DNA of 64,000 nucleotides from Arenibacter algicola (GTDB lineage Bacteria > Bacteroidota > Bacteroidia > Flavobacteriales > Flavobacteriaceae). The stretch's first letter is position 1, and each line of letters begins with the position of its first letter. The stretch covers positions 372,001 through 436,000 of the forward strand of contig NZ_JPOO01000003.1 in the NCBI RefSeq assembly GCF_000733925.1. Direction: 5' to 3'. Shown piece by piece: positions 53,975-62,065 of this stretch. Below the pieces are notes generated by a model. The model saw nothing but the letters and a program-made list of their open reading frames with translations, was not told where the DNA came from and did no database searches. The position numbers and the translations under genes were made by a program.

Positions 53975-56371
53975 GTGAAAGTATTTAAGAAGCTGCTCTG
54001 GATAGTTTTGGGCATTATCGCAATCTTGGCCTTGAGTAGTGCCGTTTATGTTTACACCCATACGCCGGAATATGTCGGCAACATTGAAACGGATAAATTA
54101 AATAATAAGGTAGAAGTTTACTTTGACACCTATGGAATACCACATATTTATGCCAAAAAGGAAGAAGATGCCCTAAGAGTTCTGGGGTATGTCCATGCGC
54201 AGGACAGGTTGTGGCAAATGGAATTGCTTCGCAGGATTGCAAAAGGCGGGCTTTCGGAAGTTTTTGGTGAGGACATGCTTAAAACGGATAAATTCTTTCT
54301 GTCCTTGGGTATAGATGATGCTTCACAACAAACGGTGGAAAAAGCTTCAAAAGATAGCCCTATGGTCCAGCTTTCCCAAGCATATTTGGACGGGATCAAC
54401 CAATTTATAGCAGAAGGCCCAACTCCTATCGAGTTTCATCTTACCAGTTTGGAAAAAACTCCATTTACTCTAAAGGATATCTATAATACCGTTGGATATA
54501 TGGCCTTTAGTTTCGCCATGGCCCATAAAACCGATCCCTTATTGACGAATATTAAGAATAAATTAGGGCCTGCCTATCTAACCGATTTGGAAATTGGCGC
54601 CGACCCCAAAAAAACATTGATCAAGAATTTTAAACCCAGCATTCGCGATTCCATAAAAAATGAGATAGCCAGCTTAGTTTCGGAGGTGTTAAAAGATTTT
54701 CCGGTCCCTCAGTTCGAAGGGAGCAATAGTTGGGTAATAGCTCCCAATAAGACCAAAAATGGCAAGGTTATCTTGGCCAATGACCCACATATTGGTTTTG
54801 CCCAACCCTCGGTGTGGTATGAAGCCCATGTAAATGTACCCAACTACGAAAAATATGGCTATCACTTGGCAGGGGTACCATTTCCTTTATTGGGGCATGA
54901 CCGAAAATTGGCCTACGGACTTACCATGTTCGAGAACGATGATATTGATTTTTACTATGAAGAAGAAAACCCAAATGACCCCAACTCCTACAAAACCTCT
55001 ACTGGGTGGGAAAATTATGAGCTGGTTTCCAAAACTATAAAAGTAAAAGGGGAGGACGATGTTAGTTTCACCTTTAAGAAATCCCATCATGGTACCATTC
55101 TCAACGGAATAGCCGACCAGGTAATGGACCAGCGCCCAATAGCCATGTCCTGGATCTATACCAAGTTGGAAAATAAGGTTATGGATGCCCTTTATGGCAT
55201 GTCCCATGCCCAGAACTTATCGGAATTCAAAGAATCCCTACCGGATATTCATGCCCCAGGCCTAAATATTATGTACGGGGATGCTGTGGGCAATGTGGGG
55301 TGGTTTGCAACAGCTAAACTATACCAAATGCCGGATAGTACCAATACCAAATTTATATTGGACGGTAGTTCAGGACAGGATGAGCCTCTTCGTTACCTGG
55401 ACTTTACCGAAAACCCTATGGCCATTAATCCCTCATGGAATTATGTGTATTCCGCCAACAATCAGCCCGATTCCATTAACGGAAAATTTTATCCCGGTTA
55501 TTACTTGCCAGAGAATAGGGCCAAAAGGATAGTAGCCCTTTTGGAACCTAAAAATGATTGGGACAGGGTTGCCGTACAGGAAATGTTGTTGGATGCCACT
55601 TCCGGTGTAAATGCCAAAGTGGTAACCAATTTGGCTAAAAGTATGGAAGTAAAGGAAATGACAGAGGCACAGATTAGCGTCTTGGACAATATGATTGTTT
55701 GGGATGGCAATAGTCAATTACAGCAAATAGAACCTACCGTTTATCACCGTTGGATCTATTTCTTACTGAAAAATACGTTCGAAGACGAATTGGGAACCCA
55801 GATGTTCCAGCAATTGTTGGACACCCATTTTCACAAACGACTAATAGCCCCAATGGCTGCAAAAGATATTTCCGTTTGGTGGGACGATGTAAACACTCCT
55901 GACAGTGTAGAAACAAAAAATGATAGGGTAAACCTCTCGTTTAGACAAGCATTTCAGTCTTTGGAGGAAGATTTTGGCGAAGACCCGTACCAATGGACTT
56001 GGGATAAGGTACACACTTTGGAACACGGTCATCCCATAGGGCAGATCAAGGTACTTAGATCATTTTTTAATGTGGGCCCTTACCCTGTTTCGGGAACCAG
56101 GGAGGTAATCAATAATATGTACTTCAAATATGACGACACCGGTTTATACCCAGCTACTTCAGGCCCTTCCACAAGACGGGTAATCGATTTTTCCGATGTT
56201 GAAAATAGCACCAGTATCCTACCTACAGGTCAGTCCGGAAATCCTTTCAGTGAACATTATGATGATCAGGCCGAAATGTACATTCAAGGTAAATTTCGAA
56301 AAATGATGATGAACAAGGAGGAAATCATTAAAACCCAGAAGTCCTTACTGATCTTTGAACCAAGAAAGTGA
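53975..56371 (+). CDS. Penicillin acylase family (Ntn) amidase
   Basis: 798 aa, GTG start at 53975. N-terminal membrane anchor or signal (about 7-28, LLWIVLGIIAILALSSAVYV). The alpha part (YFDTYGIPHIYAKKEEDALR, YVHAQDRLWQMELLRR) precedes the autocatalytic cleavage point FEGSNSWVIAPNKT, where S250 becomes the beta-subunit nucleophile; the oxyanion Asn is in the ANDPHIGFAQPSVWYEAH region and the later Asn/Arg in GPSTRRVIDFSD. The family hydrolyses acyl amides, including acyl-homoserine lactones, cephalosporins and N-acyl amino acids; which is used here is unknown. It ends at 56371 with a long gap afterwards. Confidence 0.94.
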   Translation: MKVFKKLLWIVLGIIAILALSSAVYVYTHTPEYVGNIETDKLNNKVEVYFDTYGIPHIYAKKEEDALRVLGYVHAQDRLWQMELLRRIAKGGLSEVFGEDMLKTDKFFLSLGIDDASQQTVEKASKDSPMVQLSQAYLDGINQFIAEGPTPIEFHLTSLEKTPFTLKDIYNTVGYMAFSFAMAHKTDPLLTNIKNKLGPAYLTDLEIGADPKKTLIKNFKPSIRDSIKNEIASLVSEVLKDFPVPQFEGSNSWVIAPNKTKNGKVILANDPHIGFAQPSVWYEAHVNVPNYEKYGYHLAGVPFPLLGHDRKLAYGLTMFENDDIDFYYEEENPNDPNSYKTSTGWENYELVSKTIKVKGEDDVSFTFKKSHHGTILNGIADQVMDQRPIAMSWIYTKLENKVMDALYGMSHAQNLSEFKESLPDIHAPGLNIMYGDAVGNVGWFATAKLYQMPDSTNTKFILDGSSGQDEPLRYLDFTENPMAINPSWNYVYSANNQPDSINGKFYPGYYLPENRAKRIVALLEPKNDWDRVAVQEMLLDATSGVNAKVVTNLAKSMEVKEMTEAQISVLDNMIVWDGNSQLQQIEPTVYHRWIYFLLKNTFEDELGTQMFQQLLDTHFHKRLIAPMAAKDISVWWDDVNTPDSVETKNDRVNLSFRQAFQSLEEDFGEDPYQWTWDKVHTLEHGHPIGQIKVLRSFFNVGPYPVSGTREVINNMYFKYDDTGLYPATSGPSTRRVIDFSDVENSTSILPTGQSGNPFSEHYDDQAEMYIQGKFRKMMMNKEEIIKTQKSLLIFEPRK

Positions 56372-56431
56372 TTTATTTGTTGCAGTGGCTATTTGATGGT
56401 GCAATTATCAGTGAGCAGTTGGTAGTGGCAT

Positions 56432-56459
56432 GTTCAAAGTTCAAAGTTCAAGGTTCAAA
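56432..56459 (+). repeat. Heptanucleotide tandem repeat (GTTCAAA/G) x4
   Basis: Four 7-bp units GTTCAAA, GTTCAAA, GTTCAAG, GTTCAAA without a gap. A related four-unit array in opposite orientation lies at 63712-63739. Confidence 0.85.
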
Positions 56460-56919
56460 AAAAAGTTGACAGTGGCAGTTCGCAGTGGGCAGAAATAGGA
56501 TCAAGAGTGAACGTTTAATGTTTCTAACGAGCCTGTCTTGCCGTAAGACCTTATGGAATTCTAGGACCCTGATTCCGTTCAATTACTTTGGTTATTGCTA
56601 CATAGATTTGGGTTTTCAAAACCCTCCCGTCTGTAACCTTAATTTGGACAGTGATAAAAAGGCCAGTTTTTTGAATATAGCTTCGACGCTGCTAAGCTAC
56701 CACGGTCTATAGGAAATAGAACAATTACCAATTAAAAACTAGTGAAAGCTCCTTATCGTGAAAAGAAAAAGGTGACTTCGACAGAGGACAAGATTGAAGG
56801 GGTAGGCCGGTTAGCAATCCGTTTATAAAAATGGGTTGTGGTCAGTTCTAATTACAAATCCACTGTTTTAATTATAATCTCCTCTAATTTAGCTCATTAT
56901 CAACCCCTCAAAATTTATT

Positions 56920-56946
56920 TTATTTGTTTACATTTAAGACAAATAA
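56920..56946. promoter_or_regulatory. Inverted repeat upstream of comM
   Basis: TTATTTGT and its exact complement ACAAATAA separated by 11 bp, ending 8 bp before the comM ATG. Could be an operator or a 5'-UTR hairpin over the ribosome binding region; AT-rich, so chance is possible. Confidence 0.35.
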
Positions 56947-56953
56947 CAAGTAA

Positions 56954-58489
56954 ATGCTTACAAAGATTTACGGTAGCGCGGTTTTTGGGGTAGAGGCAAC
57001 TACCATTACCGTAGAAGTAAATATCGACAAAGGTATAGGTTACCATTTAGTGGGTTTGCCAGATAATGCTATAAAAGAGAGTAATTACCGTATAGCCGCT
57101 GCACTACAGAACAATGGCTACAAAATTCCCGGAAAAAAAATCACCATCAATATGGCACCCGCCGATCTTCGCAAAGAAGGTTCGGCCTACGACCTTACCC
57201 TTGCTTTGGGAATTCTAGCCGCCTCCAATCAGATTAAATCGGAATCAATAGAAAAGTACATTATCATGGGAGAGCTTTCTTTGGACGGGAGTTTACAGCC
57301 CATAAAGGGGGCCTTGCCCATAGCCATTAAAGCCAAGGAGGAAGGATTCAAGGGATTTATTTTACCCAATGAAAATGCAAGGGAGGCCGCTATTGTAGAT
57401 GATTTGGAAGTGTATGGCATAGACAATATTAAAGAAGTGATGGATTTCTTTGACAAGGGCACCCCTTTGCAGCAAACCATAATAGATACCAAAGAAGAAT
57501 TTTATAAAAGCTTGGATTTCCCTGAATTCGATTTTTCGGATGTGAAGGGGCAGGAGAGCATAAAGCGTTGTATGGAAATCGCCGCTGCGGGTGGACATAA
57601 TATTATTCTGATAGGTCCCCCTGGTGCTGGAAAGACCATGTTGGCCAAACGCTTGCCTTCCATTTTGCCGCCCATGACCTTGCACGAAGCCTTGGAGACC
57701 ACCAAAATTCACTCTGTAGTAGGGAAAATAAAGAATATGGGCCTTATGAATCAAAGACCATTTAGAAGTCCCCATCACACTATTTCGGATGTTGCCCTTG
57801 TTGGCGGGGGGGCCTATCCCCAACCTGGGGAAATATCCTTGAGCCATAACGGAGTCCTGTTTTTGGATGAATTGCCCGAGTTTAAACGGGGAGTACTGGA
57901 GGTAATGCGCCAACCTTTGGAGGACCGTGAGGTGACGATCTCCAGAGCACGTTTTACCGTAACATATCCCAGTAGTTTTATGTTGGTGGCCAGTATGAAT
58001 CCCAGCCCGGGAGGTTATTTTAACGACCCCGATGCCCCAGTGACTTCCTCGCCAGCGGAGATGCAACGTTATTTAAGCAAGATTTCAGGGCCGCTGCTGG
58101 ACCGAATCGATATCCACATAGAAGTTACTCCGGTACCCTTTGAAAAGCTGTCAGAAGAACGCAAAGGAGAGGGAAGTGTCGAAATACGGAAGCGGGTTAC
58201 GGCCGCCAGGGAAATACAGACCCAACGCTTTGCGGAAATAGAGAACGTGCATTATAATGCCCAGATGAACACCAAACACATAAGGAAATATTGCATAATG
58301 GACGATGCTTCCAAGGAATTGCTCAAAAATGCCATGGAACGCTTAAATCTCTCTGCCAGGGCCTACGATAGGATCCTAAAAGTAGCCAGAACCATCGCCG
58401 ATCTGGAAAATGCCACGGATGTCAGTGGATCCCATATCGGAGAAGCCATTCAATACCGTAGCCTTGACCGCGAAGGCTGGTTAGGGTAA
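56954..58489 (+). CDS. comM: YifB/ComM family magnesium-chelatase-like AAA+ ATPase
   Basis: 511 aa. N-terminal ChlI-like region (VFGVEATTITVEVNIDKGIG, KKITINMAPADLRKEGSAYD, MGELSLDGSLQPIKGALPIA), AAA+ core with Walker A IGPPGAGKTMLAKRLPS, HHTISDVALVGGG, Walker B VLFLDELPEF and sensor region LVASMNPSPGGY, then the C-terminal helical domain ending SLDREGWLG. ComM is a hexameric helicase that promotes branch migration of donor DNA during natural transformation. Full length. Its last ~19 codons are copied, with changes, in each unit of the tandem array that follows. No other competence genes are visible in the window. Confidence 0.96.
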   Translation: MLTKIYGSAVFGVEATTITVEVNIDKGIGYHLVGLPDNAIKESNYRIAAALQNNGYKIPGKKITINMAPADLRKEGSAYDLTLALGILAASNQIKSESIEKYIIMGELSLDGSLQPIKGALPIAIKAKEEGFKGFILPNENAREAAIVDDLEVYGIDNIKEVMDFFDKGTPLQQTIIDTKEEFYKSLDFPEFDFSDVKGQESIKRCMEIAAAGGHNIILIGPPGAGKTMLAKRLPSILPPMTLHEALETTKIHSVVGKIKNMGLMNQRPFRSPHHTISDVALVGGGAYPQPGEISLSHNGVLFLDELPEFKRGVLEVMRQPLEDREVTISRARFTVTYPSSFMLVASMNPSPGGYFNDPDAPVTSSPAEMQRYLSKISGPLLDRIDIHIEVTPVPFEKLSEERKGEGSVEIRKRVTAAREIQTQRFAEIENVHYNAQMNTKHIRKYCIMDDASKELLKNAMERLNLSARAYDRILKVARTIADLENATDVSGSHIGEAIQYRSLDREGWLG

Positions 58490-59160
58490 CAAATTGTAAA
58501 AAGGACTAATGCAAATTATCTAATTCGTATTTCATTTGTCAGAGTCAAATTCTGACTACCTTTCATCCCCCTCCTTAGGAGAGGTTAGGGGAGGTCCAAT
58601 CACATAGGCGAAGCTGTTCATAACCGTAGCCTTGACCGTGAAGGCTGGTTAGGGTAACAAATTGTAAAAAGGACTAATGCAAATTATCTAATTCGTATTT
58701 CATTTGTCAGAGTCAAATTCTGACTACCTTTCATCCCCCTCCTTGGGAGAGGTTAGGGGAGGTCCAATCACATAGGCGAAGCTGTTCATAACCGTAGCCT
58801 TGACCGTGAAGGCTGGTTGGAGCAACAAATTGTAAAAAAGACTTATGCAAATTATCTAATTCGTATTTCAATTGTCAGAGTCAAATTCTGACTACCTTTC
58901 ATCCCCCTCCTTGGGAGGGGTTAGGGGAGGTCCAATCACATTGGCGAAGCCCTTCAATACCGTAGCCTTGACCGTGAAAGCTGGTTAGGGTAACAAATTG
59001 TAAAAAAGACTAATGCAAATTATCTAATTCGTATTTCATTTGTCAGAGTCAAATTCTGACAACCTTTCATCCCCCTCCTTGGGAGGGGTTAGGGGAGGTC
59101 GGTTCTCATAGGAGAAGCTGTTCAAAACCGTAGCTTTGACCGTGAAGGCTGGTTGGAGTA
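58432..59160 (+). repeat. 168-bp tandem repeat array, 4 units plus partial, containing copies of the comM 3' end
   Basis: The marker CCGTAGC(C/T)TTGACCG occurs at 58456, 58624, 58792, 58960 and 59128, i.e. every 168 bp with no indels. Unit 1 begins inside comM; each later unit holds a version of its last codons (GEAVHNRSLDREGWLG and stop in unit 2, GEALQYRSLDRESWLG and stop in unit 4), then a shared spacer, a GTCAGA...TCTGAC hairpin and the GC-rich palindrome CCCTCCTTGGGAGGGG followed by TTAGGGGAGG. 168 bp equals 56 codons, so frame is kept. Units differ by point changes, implying an old or slowly diverging duplication. Confidence 0.95.
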
Positions 59161-59230
59161 GTAAAAGTTAGGAAATCTCAATAGTAGCCAAACTAGCGGT
59201 AAAAATCCTGATCAATATGTTCTCCAAGGA

Positions 59231-59335
59231 GGAGGGGGGAAATCATGAATATTGTTGGACCATGGTGAAATCAAGGCCACAATCAACATAATACTAATTT
59301 CACCAAGGTTGCAGTCCGTTAAAGCCAGAACCAAG
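59231..59335 (+). repeat. Dispersed ~100-bp repeat, copy A
   Basis: GGAGGGGGGAAATCATGAAT, then ATTGTTGGAC and GGTGAAATCAA, closely similar to 63404-63510 in the same orientation, with decreasing similarity toward the end. It directly follows the tandem array and begins with a G-run like the palindrome. No coding frame seen; 59161-59419 otherwise holds nothing recognisable. Confidence 0.75.
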
Positions 59336-59419
59336 TTAATAATTGATCTATCCGAATTCAAGTGGTTTTTAGGAAGGATAGGACAGGTTCGCGCTAGGAT
59401 TTTTTTTTAGTGTTAGTTT

Positions 59420-60631
59420 TTAATGACGATGTTTTTCTAAATGTTGTCTTAGCAAATCCTTGCCATAATCATTGCCATTTGGTGTTCTTACCACAGTGTG
59501 GATATGATTTCTTGATGGTTTGCCATCATCAGTATTTGGAACGCCTATTACTCTCTGGTGATCAAATTCAATTAAAAGAACTGGGCTATGAATGCGATAA
59601 TAGAATACTGCATCCTCAGACGTGTCTCCCACCCAGGAAAACCATGTATTTTCTAGGTGACTTTTTACTTCCTCCATTTTAATCTGTTCATGGCCTTCTC
59701 TCATATTACTAATATATTGATAAACCAAATCCAATATTCCCTCCTTGCCTGAAGTTGAAAGGCCAGAAACATTAAGTCCTTCGTAATTAAGATTTAAATT
59801 GTCCTTATTTGCCTCTGCAACATTGTTATTATTAATTTTTGACTTAGAAATTGTTGCCTTGATTTGCTCATCAGCCGATAGGGATCGCATAAATGCCAAT
59901 CCTAAGTTTTGTTCATCCTGAAATAAAGTGTTCCCCTTATATTTACCTGTAGTAGTTATGATAGGTTCTGCACCCATAAATACGGGAGACATTACCACTT
60001 GATCACCAAGTACAAAGTAATTAATTACTAAATGATGACCATCCAATTGCCAACCCCAAGGCTCCGTTTCAGATGGTTCTCCCATAACCGTAAAGAAATA
60101 AAGTTCTTCGTCATAGTCAGAAGACCCATTATTCAGCTCTTTTAGGGTTTGATCTGTCTTCATTATATCCTTGCTCAACTGTAAGCCTTTGGCACTTAGT
60201 GAAACTTGCATTAGACCGTAGGCTTCGTTTTTTTCGTTTGCGGTCATTTCCTTTAAACTAATCCCCTGCCTATCATATATACCATTATCTACATTGCACC
60301 ATTTTCTCCATTCTTCATCGTTAATATCAAATCTTATGCGCATTAGTTGATCAGTGTTTAAGCTGCTCAAGAATGTCCTGGCTGCGTCGACAATTGGTTT
60401 TGTTGTAACACCGGTTACTTGAATGGGAAATAAATTCTCATAGGTTTCATCTTCCGTGAAGATACCTCTATAAGGTTTTTTTAACGCATTAATTTCCATT
60501 TCTGCAAAATGTTGTTTCCAATCCTTTGCTTCTGTAGCTTTTGGTTCGTCGCTATTACTTACCTCTTGGCTTGACTTTTGTTTGCACCCAAAAAAAATAA
60601 CGATCAAGATTATTAATAGTGTTTTTTGCAT
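59420..60631 (-). CDS. DUF3500 family lipoprotein
   Basis: 403 aa, lipobox IFFGC with Cys16, so probably membrane anchored. The family (DUF3500) has no assigned reaction; its landmarks are present: RIRFDINDEEWRKWCNVDNG, DRQGISLKEMTANEKNEAYG, EPWGWQLDGHHLVINYFVLG and the C-terminal VLLIEFDHQRVIGVPN with HIHTVVRTPNGNDYGKDLL. The His-rich motifs (DGHH, IHTVVR) suggest a metal or catalytic site (inference). Single gene on the minus strand among plus-strand repeats, so it is isolated from an operon. Confidence 0.88.
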   Translation of the reverse strand: MQKTLLIILIVIFFGCKQKSSQEVSNSDEPKATEAKDWKQHFAEMEINALKKPYRGIFTEDETYENLFPIQVTGVTTKPIVDAARTFLSSLNTDQLMRIRFDINDEEWRKWCNVDNGIYDRQGISLKEMTANEKNEAYGLMQVSLSAKGLQLSKDIMKTDQTLKELNNGSSDYDEELYFFTVMGEPSETEPWGWQLDGHHLVINYFVLGDQVVMSPVFMGAEPIITTTGKYKGNTLFQDEQNLGLAFMRSLSADEQIKATISKSKINNNNVAEANKDNLNLNYEGLNVSGLSTSGKEGILDLVYQYISNMREGHEQIKMEEVKSHLENTWFSWVGDTSEDAVFYYRIHSPVLLIEFDHQRVIGVPNTDDGKPSRNHIHTVVRTPNGNDYGKDLLRQHLEKHRH

Positions 60632-61011
60632 AATAATAGTTTAATGGGAGGGAATAGCTGTCCATTATATCATAAGGTTATGTCCTAAAATGAACAGCAC
60701 TATTTGGCCATTGGCAAGGAAAGATATTTAGTACACCAACACGCAATTCTCTAAAGTTAAGGATTTCCGGCTTGCAATGCCTAAAAAGAGCTTAGATAAT
60801 CTAACCGCACCCGCTGGCTCGAGTGTCTCGCTTGCCTGGCAGCGAGGCAGGCTAGTGTCCACAACCCAAAGATCAACTAATGTAATAATATTCATAAAAC
60901 TTGTTGCCAATAGGCTAGCTGTTCTCTCGGGTTATAGAAATCTCCTTGGGGAGAGCTAATTAAAATGGTAATAGTACGAGCCTGACGCTCGCACTAGCGG
61001 GGGCTGGACAA
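60632..61011. other. Gene-free gap with GC-rich, palindrome-dense block
   Basis: 380 bp. The part 60808-61006 is bounded by roughly inverted strings CCGCTGGCTCGAGTGTCTCG (60811-60830) and, on the other strand, CCGCTAGTGCGAGCGTCAGG, and contains further short hairpins such as CGAGCCTGACGCTCG. Resembles a small non-autonomous palindromic element; it abuts the truncated peptidase frame at 61012. Confidence 0.5.
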
Positions 61012-61332
61012 ATGCGAGAAATCTATCTTCAAGGGAATGAAGCCGTAAAACCAATTTTTGAAGAAATGTTGGATCCTTATGAGTATTTGGATGTGAACAA
61101 TCTAACCATTCAAAACACCAATTTTACCGATCATGATGTTTTTGACTATTATAAGATTCTCGGATTTCAGATAATTCAGGATGGGCTAAACTATAGTACT
61201 GTAACCCATCACACCAATATGGATGCTTTGGAATATGTACCTGAACGAGATATGATGATCAACGCAACCGTAATTGCAGTGCTGGTTTATCAGATTGGGG
61301 AACTGAATTCCCGTTTGCCCAGAGAAGATTAA
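61012..61332 (+). pseudogene. C-terminal fragment of an M28 family metallopeptidase
   Basis: 106 codons matching only the end of M28 peptidases (carboxypeptidase Q-like): REIYLQGNEAVKPIFEEMLD, then NTNFTDHDVFDYYKILGFQI with the metal-region TDH, QDGLNYSTVTHHTNMDALEY with its HH(T/S)NMD motif, and VLVYQIGELNSRLPR at the normal C-terminus. Family members have 450-550 aa; the N-terminal three quarters, including the first metal ligands, are missing. The break coincides with the edge of the GC-rich block ending near 61006, so an insertion, deletion or rearrangement there probably removed the rest. Not expected to be an active enzyme. Confidence 0.82.
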
Positions 61333-61430
61333 AGGATTCTTATTTGTGATGGGGCAAAAACTTGGCGAAATTGGCCTTATATTGATTTGGCTCTTGATTG
61401 CACCTAAGTCAAACAATATGCATGAATCCC

Positions 61431-61459
61431 TCCCCTCCTTGGAGGGGATTGAGGGGTGG
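61431..61459 (+). repeat. GC-rich palindromic repeat, left flank of the DUF559 ORF
   Basis: CCCCTCCTTGGAGGGG (stem 7 bp, TT loop) followed by ATTGAGGGGTGGG. Same core and orientation as the palindrome in each 168-bp unit. Inverted relative to 61833-61858. Confidence 0.8.
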
Positions 61460-61464
61460 GTAAA

Positions 61465-61866
61465 ATGATGACAAAAATTATACCTTATAACCCAGACTTA
61501 ATTCCTATTGCGAAGAAACTTCGCAAAAACATGACTATGGGCGAAATTGCATTATGGCACGAATTAAAAAACAAAAAACTTGGAGTCAGGTTTAGTCGAC
61601 AAATACCCATTGATAATTATATAGTAGACTTCTATTGCAAAGAACTTCAGCTTGCACTGGAGGTGGATGGTTCCGTTCACTTTATTGAAGGACAACAAGA
61701 AAAAGATACTTATCGCCAAAATCGCTTGGAATATTTAGGGGTATACTTTATTAGATTCAGTGATTTGGATGTGAAGAACAATTTGAACTGGGTACTGGAA
61801 GAGATTGAAAAAATGATTTTGAAAATTAAACACACCCCTAACCCCTCCCAAGAGGGGAAAAAATAA
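61465..61866 (+). CDS. DUF559 (Vsr-like/PD-(D/E)XK) putative endonuclease
   Basis: 133 aa from ATG 61465 (61468 and GTG 61456, inside the left repeat, are alternatives). The DUF559 fold is related to very short patch repair and restriction-type nucleases. Motifs: NMTMGEIALWHELKNKKLGV (with Glu), RFSRQIPIDNYIVDFYCKEL (Asp) and LALEVDGSVHF (E-x-D), then QNRLEYLGVYFIRFSDLDV. The catalytic D/E residues are present, so it may be active. The last residues HTPNPSQEGKK are encoded by the right-hand GC-rich repeat itself. It stands alone between inverted copies of the palindrome and has no methylase or vsr partner. Confidence 0.88.
   Translation: MMTKIIPYNPDLIPIAKKLRKNMTMGEIALWHELKNKKLGVRFSRQIPIDNYIVDFYCKELQLALEVDGSVHFIEGQQEKDTYRQNRLEYLGVYFIRFSDLDVKNNLNWVLEEIEKMILKIKHTPNPSQEGKK
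61833..61858 (-). repeat. GC-rich palindromic repeat, right flank of the DUF559 ORF
   Basis: CACCCCTAACCCCTCCCAAG then AGGGGAAA. In reverse complement it parallels the left flank at 61431-61459, giving an inverted pair around the nuclease ORF. It overlaps the 3' end of that ORF. Confidence 0.75.
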
Positions 61867-61904
61867 TTTATATGATATTTCATTTTATCAGCCTGTGGAT
61901 GTAG

Positions 61905-61966
61905 TATTCCTAGTCTTGCCCTGCTCGCACGAGCACCATGCCTGCCACAAGGCGGAGCAGGATAAT
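61905..61966. repeat. GC-rich block with partial inverted repeats
   Basis: CTGCTCGCACGAGC and CCTGCC...GGCGGAGCAGG give several overlapping short hairpins. Similar in style, not identical, to the block at 60808-61006. Sits in the 200-bp gap between the DUF559 ORF and the deiminase-like gene. Confidence 0.4.
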
Positions 61967-62065
61967 GGCTAAAGTACAAAGCCGCACTATTATTAGGCTT
62001 ACAATGTTCAACAGATATGTTTATTAACTATATTTAATGGTTATATATCCTTAAATCAAGTATGT

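Larger units (their letters stand above)
56372..56953. other. Gene-free gap with low-complexity repeats before comM
   Basis: 582 bp. Holds the heptad repeat (56432-56459), a stretch rich in CAGTGG/GCAGTG strings (56400-56490), a small hairpin near 56610 and the comM upstream inverted repeat. A 75-codon plus frame at 56485-56712 has no recognisable protein features and is not called. I see no gene. Confidence 0.6.

Noticed and set aside
56485..56712. 75-codon plus frame upstream of comM
   Set aside because: No recognisable motif, no start context, lies in a repeat-rich gap.
57362..58066. 234-codon minus-strand frame inside comM
   Set aside because: It is antisense to strongly conserved AAA+ motifs and reads as low-quality protein; comM is certain.
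58432..59160. CRISPR-like array
   Set aside because: Units are contiguous 168-bp tandem copies without short repeats and unique spacers, and no cas genes are nearby.
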